A DNA stretch of 42,987 nucleotides, taken from NCBI GenBank assembly GCA_029298735.1, contig JANSLP010000278.1, positions 1 to 42,987 on the forward strand. The letters run 5' to 3'. The DNA comes from Ophiostoma sp. CBS 140.51. Taxonomy: Eukaryota; Ascomycota; Sordariomycetes; Ophiostomatales; Ophiostomataceae. Positions 1 through 11,287 of this stretch are shown piece by piece. The position numbers and the translations under genes were made by a program. The notes below the pieces were generated by a model that did no database searches, was not told where the DNA came from, and saw only the letters and a list, made by a program, of their open reading frames with translations. Each line of letters opens with the position of its first letter. Positions within the stretch are counted from its first letter, which is position 1.

Positions 1-431
1 GTATATCCTGTGCGGCCAAGGCTGAGACGGGTTGTTGTCTGTGGTCTTGTCTTGTTCTCTGCTGGCCTTATTGTTTTGGCTTGGGCCGTTCAATACAAGT
101 GTCTTTTTCGATCTCGTGAAAGCTGTAGATAGAAAGTAGGCTTTGTCTCTTTTGGAAGCAACACAGGTACAGGTGTCAATGAACATGATATAAATACACT
201 TATAGGGACCCCTTTTTCAAAATCGTCTTGCGTGTGACCAAGTCAAGTGTTACTCATTTCTCATGCAAGTTTGGTGTTAAAGATGTAGGACTGGCTATTC
301 TAGAAAGGAGCCTTTTACTCATGCCGGTGTTCCTGGGAACATAATCAAAGTTTATATATATACATATATATATATTTAACTTGGATTGTCTTTCGTTTAC
401 TTAAGTTATTTATTTCGTGTATTTTATGTCT

Positions 432-449
432 TTGTACAGTTCTGTACAA
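432..449. repeat. Perfect inverted repeat, 8-bp arms
   Basis: TTGTACAG and CTGTACAA are separated by TT, giving a perfect 18-bp inverted repeat in AT-rich intergenic DNA. It could be a protein-binding dyad or an RNA hairpin in a 3' untranslated region; nothing nearby decides. Confidence 0.6.
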
Positions 450-499
450 TTTATATATATATTTTTGCTGATATTTTATATTAATCCTTTAATGTTTTG

Positions 500-522
500 C
501 TATTCAAAATTCTTTTGAATAG
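500..522. repeat. Perfect inverted repeat, 10-bp arms
   Basis: CTATTCAAAA and TTTTGAATAG flank a three-base loop (TTC). This is the second perfect inverted repeat within 100 bp, close to the one at 432-449. Confidence 0.6.
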
Positions 523-1949
523 TGAGGAAGGAACTCTGTACGGCTACGCACGAAACCGAGCTCTATGTCAAAAATATGTGTCAATGACTATAAACAAGCA
601 TTATCAATGATGACAACAACTTCTTTTCTTGCCTTGTTCAGTTGCTCAAGACATTGATCAAGAGTATTTGCAGTACAATGAGCTTGCATGCATTACCCGA
701 GGTCAGCTGTGATGTTACCAATTTTGGATCTTCCGCTAGCTTTCGGCCTGTTGAGCTTCACCTCAGCCTTCGACCAACGTATTTTCTCTTTATTGACTCC
801 GTCTATATTTACTGAAAGTGTTTTGAATCTATAGTTCGACTCTTGATTTCTTTGAAGAGTCTATGGAAGAGATAAAGAGAGACGAAGATGAAAAGGAGGA
901 CGAGGAAAAGATTGCACGAATTGAAGCTCTGCGCCCCCCAAGAAGAAAAAAGAAAAACGACAAAAAAGGGAAAAGAACCACCCCACTGGCCAACCGAACA
1001 GCCAATCAACGCTACTAATCTGACACCCCCTTGACAGGAAAGCAGGCTTTCAACAGGCTCACAATGGAAAGGGGCCAACGCCCCCATGTTTCTTCAAAGT
1101 CCCAGCCGTTCTATTCGTAGACCACAGCGGATCAACAGTCAACAGCTGTAGCTTCCCCGAGCTCACGCATTCTTAGTGGACGAACCAAGTCTTGAAAGTG
1201 CCCTGGCAAGGAGGACGTGCACTCCATACTGAGTATGGTACGAGAAGGATAAGGATAAGATACCGAATTTTGTTATCCACATTTTTTGTTTACGGGCGCG
1301 TGGGAAATTTTTTCTTTTTTTCTTTTCGACCAGCTTCTCTTTTCTTTTTCTCTTCCACCATTCGAATCATTTTCTTATCTCTTCATGAGCATCTTCATCA
1401 CCATTACTTCTTCATCACCACCACCATCATCACTGCCAATCCTCGCTCGTCTTTGTTTATTGACATTCTTACCTTTCTCTTTTCAGTTGTTTGTCAAGTC
1501 GACTTTACACGAATCTCGTAAGCTTGTCGCCTATCTTATCGCTCGGCAATATGGATTCGTAGCAAAGAGCGAAAGGCTGTAAATGCGGAGTATTCCGCAG
1601 ACAAACAAAGTGCAAAGTGGAATAGCAATGCGGCAAAATCACAGTCGGCAAAAAACATTACGTCGTTTGTTGTGTCGTAAATAGAGTCAAGAAGTGAGAA
1701 AGCCTTGTCGACTCTTTATGCAGGGGTGTAAAAGGGAAAGGGCAAAAAGTCTGGGCCGAATTTGGAGGTGTACGGGAGTAAGAAAAGTTGAGAAACAAAA
1801 AGTCTTTAATCGAGAAAAAAGGGAAAGAGGCGAGACATGCAAGGCAGAAAAATAATAGAAAAAAAAAGAGAGATAATAAATCACGCCCCCAAAAACCAAA
1901 ACCCAGACAAACCGACAATACCGACAAAAGAAGAAAGAACGACCCCCTA

Positions 1950-2570
1950 CCCGCCCCTCCACCTTCCGAGCTCCCCTCTCATTCCTCTCTTTCCTTTTTT
2001 GTTCGTTTTCTTTCATTCTTTTTTTCTGGGTATTCCCTGGGCGTGTTTCTGTCGCGTCACTCGCCCTCTTTCCTCTTTTTGACCTTGCCTTGTATTCTGT
2101 GTTAAGCATTAATTTCAATCCTTTCCCTCCCATCCCATTGCACTTGCCTCTTTTTTCGTCTTTTCTTATTTTTTGTCCCCTCCTTCCTTCCCCCTTTCGC
2201 CTCACCTCTCTTTTTCGCTTTTTTCCCTCTTTCGCTCTTTCCCTTTTCCACGCTTTCACGCTTTTCTCCTTCTCCTCCTTTTTTCTTCTTTCCACCACCT
2301 CACCCATCTCCCTCTTTCTCTCTCTTTCTCTCTCTTCCTTTTTTCTTCCCTCACCTTTTCGTTTTCTTTTCTTCTCCCCTTCCTCTCTTATCCACCCCCG
2401 CTTTAACCAAAAGCGATCCCACCCGTTTCTTTTCTTCTTTTCTCGTTTTCGCCCTTAGCCTTTTCCTTCTTTTCTCTCTTTTTCTCTTTCTCTCTTTTCG
2501 CACTTTTTCTTCCTTCCCTTCCTTCTTTTCTTTCTTTCCCCCTTCCACTCACACTCGCCGTCAACTTCTC
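1950..2570 (+). promoter_or_regulatory. Long polypyrimidine tract upstream of the AT-hook gene
   Basis: About 600 bp in which the top strand is nearly all C and T, including tetra- and hexanucleotide-like runs of TTTC and TCTC. C/T-rich promoters and leaders are common for constitutively expressed fungal genes, but this one is unusually long and begins about 1 kb before the start codon. The promoter assignment is inferred from position and composition. Confidence 0.4.
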
Positions 2571-3040
2571 TTTCATGACGACGCGAAACGCATTCCGTCT
2601 CCCGAAATAACATTTCGACAACTGCTTTATTCTTTCGCCTTTCGCTTTTTGCACCTACGGTCGATTCTTTTTCGGATCCCTTTGACACTTTGCATCGCAG
2701 CGCGTTTCGATCTTTCTCTTTTTTTTCGTCGTTTCATCTCCGCAACAAATTCTTTCTTGTCGATTAGCTGCGTCGCCACATCGTCTCCCGTGTTTTTTTT
2801 TTTCATTCACTACGTCAATCAACATAACCTGCCTCGTCATTTGGAGCTCTCTTTTCTCTGTTCCAAATCGATCGCAGCTGTCGCGAACCCAACTGCGCCC
2901 ATCACCCACGTCTCCATTCCACGCTTTCTCTTTTACTTTCTCGGCCGCTTTGATCTTTGATCACCCACAACTCCGACATCCTCTCTTTATCCCACATCAC
3001 CTTCTCTCTTTCTTCTCTCCTCCCACTCCTTGCATATAAA

Positions 3041-4989
3041 ATGGCTCCCCGCGGACGCCCGCCTGGCCGTAAGAACGGCAGCAGCCTCGGAGCTGCTCAG
3101 CTGCAATCGACACCCAAGTCCACACCCAAGACTGCCGTTGCACCCTCTACTGCGCCCACCAAGAAGACGACGACTTCGACCTCCATCACATCTGCAAACT
3201 CGACTGCAGCAACACCACAAGCTGCTGCTGCTTCCGCTGCTGCCACGCCGCAAACTTCGCAAGCTACGCCGTCGGGTAAGAAGCCGGCCGCTAAGAAGGG
3301 CAAGCTCGGCCGGCCTGCTAAGGGCACTCCTCGGTCTACGAACGCGACACCTGCTTCGGCTTCAGCTGCTGCCGCCGCAAACGCCGCCGCCGTGGCTACT
3401 CCCGCGACACCTGCGACGACTGCCGCCGCAAACGAGATCCACGTTATCCCTCTCTCCGAAATCCTGGCTTCCGAGCCTGTGGCCGAGTCCATCGAACGCG
3501 CCGACGAGCAGGACGTCGTTCCCATGGTAAGCTCTTGTGTTTTTTTTTTTTGTGCCCCGTGGCCTGTGAGCTGTTTTGAGGGTTGGATGAGCCACTGGTT
3601 GAGCTCGATTTGAGCTTGTCTTGGGGAGCATCACCAATTTTTTGGAGGTGGCGTTGGGCGTTTGCCTAGCGCGACCGCCCGTTTGCTCTGCCCGACCAAG
3701 CTTGGATTCAACACGCTCGCTGTGGGTGAGGGTCGTGTGACACCGAGCTAAGCTAACACACGTCATTAAAACAGGACACCACAAATGACCAGCCGAATGG
3801 CACCGCGCACGCTGCCGAGCAGTCCGTTCTCCCCGACGAGAGCCGAATCGCCGACGAAAAAGAAACTTCTGTCATTGCCGAAGATGCAACCGTTATATCG
3901 ACTGTACCCGTCGTCACCCAACCGACCCGCGGCCGCCCGCCGAACAGCTCCCGCATCGGCAAGCACGGACCCCTGGGCTACACTGCCGCGAACGTCGATC
4001 TCGAGGTCATTACATACCGGCAACTCTCTGAAGACGTCGACGCGTACACGATTGATCTCGACTTTTGCACTTCACAGCTGGCCCAGGACGACCTGACACC
4101 GCAGGAGTTCCGCACGCTGCAGCTGCGCGTCCTCGACCTCAGCCACCAGATTAGACACTGCCAGCACCGCAAGGAAGGGCTCGAGGCCCAGCGCGCGCTC
4201 AAAGGAGGTCGTCCGCTGACTCGTCCTGTCCCCAGCGCGCCCCGTGTGTCGACTGCCGGCAACTTGCTGGCCGCCTCTGCCACTCTGAACGCCAACGGCC
4301 GCCGCCCCGTCCCCAACAAGCGGACCCTGTCTGCGACCGGTTTCGAGAACAATGGTGCTGTTGGCGGTCCTGTCAAGCGGGCTCGCGCGGCGTCCGAGGT
4401 CAGCCTGCAGGACACGATCAGCATGCACAGCGACAGCAGCCCTGCGGCCAACGGTAACAGTAACGGCGCCGTGACGAACGGCCACAACGACGTCGGCAAC
4501 CACTCCGACATTGAAATGGTGCACTACACTGGTGGTGGCAACAGCAACGGAAACGGAAACGGACACACGAGCTTTGTTGGCAACGACAGCTACCTCGCTA
4601 AGACCGAGGATGAGGACAACAGTAGCATGACGGTCCGTCGCCTGGGTTTCTGGAAGTGCCGCCTTTGTGTTTCGGAAAAGTACCTGTATGCAGGACCCGA
4701 CCGTCTGCCGGCCAACCCCTCCAAGTGGCCTTTGAAGGACATGGGCAAGTTGATGTCGCACTACTTTGACCTGCACACGGAGCACGAGCCCGAAGAGCGG
4801 TGTGTCGAGCTGGGCGATGCGCTGGACGACAACCGGGGGCCTTTTGAGCACTGGCTGCGCAAGTCACGTGCCCAGAAGATCCCGGACCGGTCCATCATTG
4901 ACGAGACCATTTCTGAGCTGCAGGGCGGCCGTGTGCCGAAGCTGCTGCGGGACCTGTGCCGTGCCGCGGCCGCCTTCCCGGGAGCCTAG
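3041..4989 (+). CDS. AT-hook DNA-binding protein with C-terminal Cys/His motif
   Basis: Two exons, 3041-3526 and 3775-4989, joined across a 248-nt intron (GTAAGC donor, GCTAAC branch site, ACAG acceptor) to give 566 residues. The start is the first ATG in the frame. An AT-hook (RGRPPGRK) lies at residues 4-11, a looser one (GRPAKG) at 90-95 and a third core (RGRPP) at 214-218. AT-hooks bind the minor groove of AT-rich DNA, so a nuclear chromatin or transcription role is likely. Between them are Ala/Thr/Ser/Pro-rich stretches that look disordered. A compact C-terminal region carries C457, C460, H491 and H496, a spacing that could bind zinc but does not fit a canonical C2H2 finger. The specific target is unknown. 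Reading continues in frame after TAG for 33 coding-like codons (see findings). A possible AATAAA lies at 5479. Confidence 0.85.
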
Positions 4990-5478
4990 GTTGCTTCCGC
5001 TCCTAAGATGAAGGCTAAGGGCAAGGCTCAGCCCCGGACCACGTCTGAATGGCCTGAAGACGCTGTCCTGTGTCTGGGACGCCTTTTTTGAGAGCCTTTT
5101 GTGTTCATTTTGTTTTGTTGGTCGGTCTTTTTTTTTGTCGTTATCTTGATTCAAATCATCAGCATAGCCCACAGGGAGAGAGGAGGGAGAGGGGTGTGAA
5201 AGGGATGTATGGCACGATCCGTCTACATCCAACAGAGGGGAGGATACAAACTGTGAGGCTGGGAGTTTTTCTTCTTTATTTTTTGTGCACATGGCGTTTG
5301 CGCGGATCTGTGTATTTCTTTGATCATCTGCTGTTATTTTCAAGGGGACGGCTGAAAGGGAGGCGCCAGAAGAGTAGCAATTATGCCCCCAAGAGGGTGC
5401 AAAATGGAAATCGTGTAACTTTTTTTCATATAGATAAAGGAACAAGGAAGGGACAGACTGAGGGACATCCTCAGCATG

Positions 5479-5484
5479 AATAAA
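5479..5484 (+). terminator. Possible poly(A) signal of the AT-hook gene
   Basis: AATAAA in an A-rich stretch with further AATAAA-like copies within 30 bp, about 490 nt after the AT-hook stop codon. Fungal poly(A) signals are degenerate, so this is only a candidate. Confidence 0.35.
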
Positions 5485-8446
5485 AATAAATATTTTCAAA
5501 AATAAAGACTGCAGACAAAGACGTCGATACGAGGGACGTGTTGAGGGAGTGTACGATGTGGGAGCCTACTGTTCTTTGTATGCTGCTGCATATCTATGGG
5601 GCTTTGCGGCACAATGCTGTGCCTGTCGTGCCCACCTTGCTCAGGCCGGCTTGGCAGGACCTTGGATCCGATCTGATCTGAATTTACATCAGCAGTTGGT
5701 TCGCATCAATGTACACTCCCATTTCGTGTATTGTGCAGAGAGGTTGGCCTTTGCTATTCTACCCTGGGACTTCAGTCCTGCTGAGAGGGACATGTGCCCG
5801 CGATCACACATTTACACGCTTCTCTACTCAGTAAGAAGCAACAACATGGGGTCCCCGAAGGTGGGCGGCACGAAGAACTGCATGCAATATTGTCGATTTG
5901 GGGGCACAAACTGGTTGCCTGTTGGTGGTTGAAAAGTGGGCTGCACGGAGCGAGAAGGACAAAGTGGTGTCCAGCCAAGACGGGTGCCTCTCCAACTGCA
6001 GATTTTGCCAAGCTTTTGTTTAGGACGCGTTCTAAACGGTACGGTCGAAAGAGGTACGCGATGCGACTGTAGATTGAGAGCAAGATGGAGCCAGTCTGAT
6101 GCCGAGACACTGAAGGAATTGGCGGGACAAAGTGAAGATGGAATCAGCAGAATGGGCCTTCCGGACATGCTGAAGGAAAAAGAGCCAAGACTTGTGAAGG
6201 ATGAGAAACGTGCTCTATTGTAGAGTAGATTTTTGCAAAGTTGTTGGGTTAATTCTCTCTTCCAAAAATCGGCGCCTTCTCCTTGCTTTCCTCTTTCGTT
6301 CTGCTCCGTTTTTCTGCTCCGTTTTTCTGTTCCCTCTTGCCTTTTCTCTCTGCCGTGGTGCCATCTGTGATTACGACCGTGGGATTGAGAGAGGGCAAAG
6401 AGAGCAAGCTTATCTGCAGGGGCATTGCGTCTTTTTGTTTTCGGTATATAAATCAGTCTCTCTTCTTGTAATGTTTCTTGTCCTGTCTTGCATTCTGTTG
6501 GGTTACTATTGCCTCTGTTCCTGTTGGTCTATCGGGCGGGACGGCTTAGCAGGAGATAAAACGATCGGCGGCAGAGTGCAGAGCGCAGGTGAGATACAGG
6601 CACGGGTTCAGGTACGCTCAGGCACAGCCAGTGCCACACCCATTTATTTGGTTCACAGCGAGAATTTCGCACCAACACTGAGGAACAAACAGCTCCGTGG
6701 AGTCTTTAGGTGAGATGAGATCAGACGGCAGTCAATGCCCCTCGAAAATAAGAACGGAAGACGGACCATCGAGCATAAGAAAGAGGAGCAGGAGCAGGAG
6801 GTCATGTGGACTGGGCCGTCGGACATCCGCCTCCGCCTTTGTTGATCACATTTTGGGCTGTTCAATTTTGATTATCGATTGTCTTGTTCTTCCTCGTCTC
6901 TATTATGTTGCACGCGAGAGACAAATACGAGTATTCAAACCAGTCTGGTCCGAGTACTCCGAATTGTCGCCTGTTTCCACTTTGCCGTTCCCCATCTTTG
7001 ACAAGAAGAATGACAACGCCTTGCAAGGTTTCTTGATTCCACTTTCAAGTTGGATAACTGCAGTCACTTCTTCAACCTTTCGAATCCCGACTGCCCCCAT
7101 TTCCTCCTTCGGCAGCTGCCTTCTTGGCCTCGGCGTGTGCTTGGGTACGCGATCGCACCTGCCGTCTTCTTGTCCCCATGTCTTCTCAAAACCTCTTTCT
7201 ATCTTCATCCTAGCGCCGGTTTTCGATGCACAGGCCCCACCACTGTTACCACCATAAATCACCACAAACCACCACCAACCACCAAAGACAACCACAATCG
7301 ACCCCTGGCGCAAGATGCGATCGACATTGCCCGCTGTGGGGAATCACAAGAGAGGCGGATGAGAGAAGACAAAAGACAAAGATGCAATCGTCTGTCATTG
7401 CCCGCAGGTTGTGAACGGGCCAGCCGGCTCGCATTAACCTTGTTTTGAGTCTCTTCTTCCTCTTTTTCCATCTGCTACAAGCGAGGGTTGTTGACCTGCC
7501 CAAAGTGACGACAGTCTATCTCGTTTGTATCACACGCTGTCCTGTTCTGAGAAGGTACGACAAGCCGTGCAGAACGCAGTGCAACGAGGCATCACACGAT
7601 CAATAGGCAGCCCTGAACAAGAAGAGTCCGCAGCGGCTCTTGTACTGCCCAGCCGGGCGCCGACTGCCCGTCGCTCTTGCCTTGCCTTGGCTTGGTTTGC
7701 CCGCCTTGGTCGTCCCTCTTACATGCCCGATTGGGCAACTTCCTAATGCGGGATGTTCCTTCCTTTTGTGCCCACGATGCCATCATCCGCTCGTGCTTGT
7801 CTCGCCCCTTTCCTTCGTTCATCCTGTTCACCATGTTTTGTTTCACCCGTTCCCTTATCACATTTGTTTCTGTCTTCTCGTCCCCTCCCCTCTTTGCCTA
7901 CCCATGGTTTATCACGCCATGGGGGAGCACTGTTCTCGACCACCGACCCCGACCATGTTTAATCCCTGCGCAGTGTCGTAGTCAATGCCATCTCCTCGGC
8001 TCAACCTGCATTGTTCTTTTGTCTTTTCTCTTTTGTCCTTTTGTTTCTGTCGGTTTTCTTCATGGTTTCATTTCGTTTTCAATCACCATTGGGCTTCTCC
8101 AATCGCTCTTTTTTTTTTGTCCGTATCTCACCTTCCTCTCTCCGTCAAGAGGGACCCCACTTGGAACCTCAAAACGACCTTCCTTTCTCTCCCCTCCCTT
8201 GTCTCTGCCGATCGCTGTCTTGCCGAGATACGATAGGGACTTGCAGTCGACTTGCACGGAACCAACAACGCCTGTTGTGTTGACCACTCTTGTACCTGCC
8301 ATACAACCTATTTGCTTGTCGCCCACATTGTCACTTGTCTGTCCACGATCACGGCGTCAAGTCCCGGTCAAGAAAGCTTGTCCGTTCTTGGCAGGACCTT
8401 CGTCGCGATTGTTTCTTCCTCTTTGTTTTTATTCTCACTCTCCCAG

Positions 8447-8935
8447 ATGGCCCGTGGCCCGGGTAAGAAGGCAATATTGCAGCCAACTATGACGACAGCT
8501 ACAAAGGATGGCCTGTCCAAAGCGACGGGGACGGCTTGATATGAAAAAGGAAGGCAACCGGGAGGAGAGGAAAGGAAAAACAAATGAAAAAAAGGCGCGA
8601 CTTGTGCACACGGGGCATCAGGACATAGTCCTTGTGCTCTGTTTTACGACGGCGAAGATCGCCATCCCAACTCGAGTCTGGATCCACCTCCTTGTTTTCT
8701 GGTGCTCAGCAGTCGACCACGTCCGTCATCACCACTGAGAATGGCGAAGTTGAGTACTCCGTAAAGGCAAGTCAAATTAAACACCTCACCATACGAAGCA
8801 CTCTTCGTCTTCTCCTCCTCCCCGGACACCTAACCGCGTGCTTACCCCGGCCGCCTTGGCAGGTGTTCCTTTTGTTCGGGCGCGTGTATTGCCCTTCCCG
8901 TGTTTGTTCCTGTACCCGTCTTTCTGAGTGACCCT
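8447..8935 (+). other. Possible multi-exon gene or gene relic
   Basis: An ATG at 8447 follows a polypyrimidine-CAG and encodes MARGPG before a G|GTAAG donor-like site. The first five residues match the start of eukaryotic ribosomal protein uS4 (MARGP), but no rest of that protein is present. A segment ending at 8760 reads TTSVITTENGEVEYS and is followed by GTAAAG. A CTAAC site and a GGCAG acceptor-like site lie near 8830-8873. No complete reading frame could be built, so this may be a relic, a non-coding transcript or coincidence. Confidence 0.2.
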
Positions 8936-8984
8936 CCTTCTTACCCTCCATCATGTATCACAGAGATACAGAGTACAGGGAAAA

Positions 8985-8992
8985 TATATAAA
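8985..8992 (+). promoter_or_regulatory. TATA box candidate of the sedolisin gene
   Basis: TATATAAA lies about 210 bp upstream of the sedolisin ATG and is followed by a C/T-rich leader. Spacing and composition suit a core promoter with a leader of about 150-180 nt. Confidence 0.5.
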
Positions 8993-9198
8993 CACAAGAC
9001 GGGTTCCACCCAACGGTTTGTCTTTCCCTGTCTCACTCCCCCTCTCCCTTCTCCCACCACCTTCTTTTCTTTTTTTTTGCTTCCCCTCCTCCTCTCTCCT
9101 TTAATTCGGTCCGTTCCGAGTATAAGGACTCCCCCTCTGTCCTCTACTTCTTCTTTTGTTCCTCCCTTCCTCCTCATCAACCACCTCACCCACCCACC

Positions 9199-11106
9199 AT
9201 GGCATACAGCACCCTCCGGTCGGGCATGGCCACTCTGGCTGCCATTGCCACGACGGTGATGCTCCTGCCCGGCACCAACGCCGCTGTCGTCAGCAAGATT
9301 GATGCCGTCCCTGCTGGCTGGACAGCTGTTGGGTCAAGCACGGCCAAGACGTTCAAGACGGAGAACACCAACACGGGCACCGACTCATCAGACACGCATG
9401 TGTTCACGATTGCCCTCAACATGCAGAACATTGACCAGCTCGAGTCGCGTCTGCTGGCTGTGTCCACACCCGGTAACGCTGATTACGGCAAGTTTAGCGA
9501 TGTGGACGACATCACGTCGACGTTCGGCCCGTCGGATGCTGCTGTGTCGGCGGTGACGAGCTGGCTCGAGTCGAGCGGTGTCGTCAAGGGCTATGCCGTC
9601 CGTGGCGCCTTTGTTGATTTGGCGACGGATGTGGCCGGTGCCAACACGTTGTTTGGTGCCAACTACCAGTACTACACACCGCCCTCGACGGCTGTCTCGA
9701 CATCGACCAAGCTGCGGACGTTGTCGTACTCGGTGCCCGACGAGATTGCCGAGCACGTCGCTCTCGTCGACCCGGGCAACTACTTTGGTGCTGTGCGGTC
9801 GTTTGCGCCGCGCCTGGGCGACCTCCAGTTTGCTGAGAGGGCTCCTCCTACGGCTGCCAAGGCGCCCTCCAAGGCCACTACGACCACCATTGACGCTGCC
9901 TGCCAGACGTCCATTACCCCTGCCTGCCTCAAGCAGTTGTACCAGGTCGGCGACTACGAGGCGGATGCCAAGAGCGGCAGCCGTATCGGTTTCGGCAGTT
10001 TCCTGAACCAGTCGGCTCTCTACGCCGACTTGGCCGACTACTTGACTCTGAATGGCCTTCCCTCGCAAAACTTTACCGTCGAGCTCATCAACAACGCCAC
10101 CAACGACCAGAACCCGGCCACGGCCCAGATTGGCGAGGCCGACCTCGACGCCCAAAACATTGTCGGCGTGGCCCACCCGCTGCCCGTCGTCGAGTTTATC
10201 ACCGGGGGCGCCCCGCCTTTTGTGCCCAACATTGACCAGCCCACGGCCGCCGACAACCAAAACGAGCCGTACCTGCCGTACTACCGCTACCTGCACGAGC
10301 AGTCCAACTCTGAGTTGCCGCAAGTGATTTCCAACTCGTACGGCGACGAAGAGGACTCGGTTCCGTACAACTATGCCGTCCTGACCTGCAACCTGATTGG
10401 TCTGCTGGGCCTGCGCGGCATCACTGTCATTGAGTCGTCGGGTGATTTGGGCGTCGGTGCCGGTTGCCTGGCGCCCGACAACAAGACACCCGAGTTTAAC
10501 GCCATCTTCCCGGCCACGTGTCCGTACCTGACGTCTGTCGGCGGTACGGTCGACGTCACGCCCGAGATTGCCTGGGAAGGGTCGTCGGGTGGCTTCAGCA
10601 AGTATTTCCCTCGTCCTGCCTACCAGGCTCTCGCTGTCGGTGCCTATTTGGCCGAGCATGTGTCTGCCAGCACGTACAAGTACTACTCGGCATACACCAA
10701 CTGGAACGGCCGCGGCTTTCCCGATGTCTCGGCCCACTCCGTCAGCCCCAACTACCAGATTGTCTACGCCGGCAAACCGGGCCCCTCGGGCGGCACCAGT
10801 GCGGCAGCACCCGTCTGGGCCGCGCTCGTCGGTCTGCTGAACGATGCTCGTCTGCGGCAAGGACTGCCCACACTGGGCTGGCTCAACCCGTTGATTTATA
10901 CGTTCGGCCCTGAAGTCTTGACAGACATTACGGCCGGCCAGGCGATTGGTTGTGACGGACAAAACACGCAGAGCGGCGGTGCGGAGCCGGCCGGATCGGG
11001 CATCATTCCGGGCGCGTTTTGGAACGCGACGACCGGGTGGGACCCCGTGACGGGCTACGGCACGCCCAACTTTGGCAAGCTGCTGTCGCTGGTGACTGGG
11101 TTCTAG
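9199..11106 (+). CDS. Sedolisin-family serine-carboxyl peptidase (tripeptidyl-peptidase-like, MEROPS S53), secreted
   Basis: Intronless, 635 residues; the ATG has a strong CACCATGG context. A signal peptide covers about residues 1-29. A pro-domain (about 40-200, with the SRLLAVSTPGNADYGKF region) is followed by the catalytic domain. S53 catalytic residues are in place: E313 and D317 (GEADLDAQ), oxyanion-hole D416 (SSGDLGVG) and nucleophile S534 in GGTSAAAP. The calcium-site region near the C-terminus (DITAG and GWDPVTGYGTPNFG) is also present, so the enzyme looks intact. Family members act outside the cell at acid pH, as tripeptidyl-peptidases or endopeptidases; which activity applies here is not decidable. 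The predicted product is autoprocessed during maturation. It is convergent with ATM1, only 215 bp separating the stop codons. Confidence 0.95.
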   Translation: MAYSTLRSGMATLAAIATTVMLLPGTNAAVVSKIDAVPAGWTAVGSSTAKTFKTENTNTGTDSSDTHVFTIALNMQNIDQLESRLLAVSTPGNADYGKFSDVDDITSTFGPSDAAVSAVTSWLESSGVVKGYAVRGAFVDLATDVAGANTLFGANYQYYTPPSTAVSTSTKLRTLSYSVPDEIAEHVALVDPGNYFGAVRSFAPRLGDLQFAERAPPTAAKAPSKATTTTIDAACQTSITPACLKQLYQVGDYEADAKSGSRIGFGSFLNQSALYADLADYLTLNGLPSQNFTVELINNATNDQNPATAQIGEADLDAQNIVGVAHPLPVVEFITGGAPPFVPNIDQPTAADNQNEPYLPYYRYLHEQSNSELPQVISNSYGDEEDSVPYNYAVLTCNLIGLLGLRGITVIESSGDLGVGAGCLAPDNKTPEFNAIFPATCPYLTSVGGTVDVTPEIAWEGSSGGFSKYFPRPAYQALAVGAYLAEHVSASTYKYYSAYTNWNGRGFPDVSAHSVSPNYQIVYAGKPGPSGGTSAAAPVWAALVGLLNDARLRQGLPTLGWLNPLIYTFGPEVLTDITAGQAIGCDGQNTQSGGAEPAGSGIIPGAFWNATTGWDPVTGYGTPNFGKLLSLVTGF

Positions 11107-11255
11107 GGGAGCTACAGTCACAACACAGTAGCGACGCTGACAGGCGGAGCGTCGTAAACAATGGCGAGCACAGCGACCCGTACACAGAAGCGACAGAAGC
11201 GACAGAAGCGAGCGAAACGAGCCATGTATGAATAATAGTAATCAAGACAATGATC

Positions 11256-11261
11256 AATAAA
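11256..11261 (+). terminator. Possible poly(A) signal of the sedolisin gene
   Basis: AATAAA about 150 nt after the sedolisin stop codon, inside the short convergent spacer. The opposite strand has its own AATAAA at 11288-11293. Confidence 0.4.
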
Positions 11262-11287
11262 TCAAGTAAAATCAAATCAAGGATCCT

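Larger units (their letters stand above)
1..3040. other. Intergenic region and C/T-rich 5' leader, no gene found
   Basis: No open frame here resembles a protein. Positions 330-520 are AT-rich with (TA)n runs and two perfect inverted repeats (432-449 and 500-522). From about 1950 to 2570 the top strand is almost continuous C/T, and pyrimidine-rich sequence continues to the AT-hook gene's start at 3041. The long open frames inside this tract are a composition effect, because stop codons need purines. The 3' half is probably promoter and leader of the AT-hook gene; the first kilobase may be 3' flank of a gene outside the window. Confidence 0.6.
4990..9198. other. Long intergenic region with exon-like scraps near its 3' end
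   Basis: No continuous gene was found. Two ORFs around 6201-6713 and 6715-7257 have no recognisable domain and overlap in different frames. From about 7650 to 8450 the top strand is pyrimidine-rich like a leader, ending in CTCTCCCAG directly before an ATG at 8447. Short coding-like pieces with splice-site-like borders follow up to about 8935, but I could not assemble them into one protein. The last 250 bp are the sedolisin promoter. Confidence 0.5.

Noticed and set aside
2090..2458. Ser/Phe/Leu-rich ORF in the pyrimidine tract
   Set aside because: Nearly pure C/T sequence cannot contain stop codons, so the frame is a composition artefact.
4072..4851. 259-codon antisense frame over the AT-hook gene
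   Set aside because: Antisense shadow in biased coding sequence, no motif.
7677..8492. 271-codon ORF upstream of the sedolisin gene
   Set aside because: Pyrimidine-rich sequence, overlapping frames and no domain; more likely leader-like DNA.
9388..11121. 577-codon open frame antisense to the sedolisin gene
   Set aside because: It mirrors the sense gene. The sense codon bias avoids TTA, CTA and TCA, so the complementary strand has few stops. The product has no recognisable domain.
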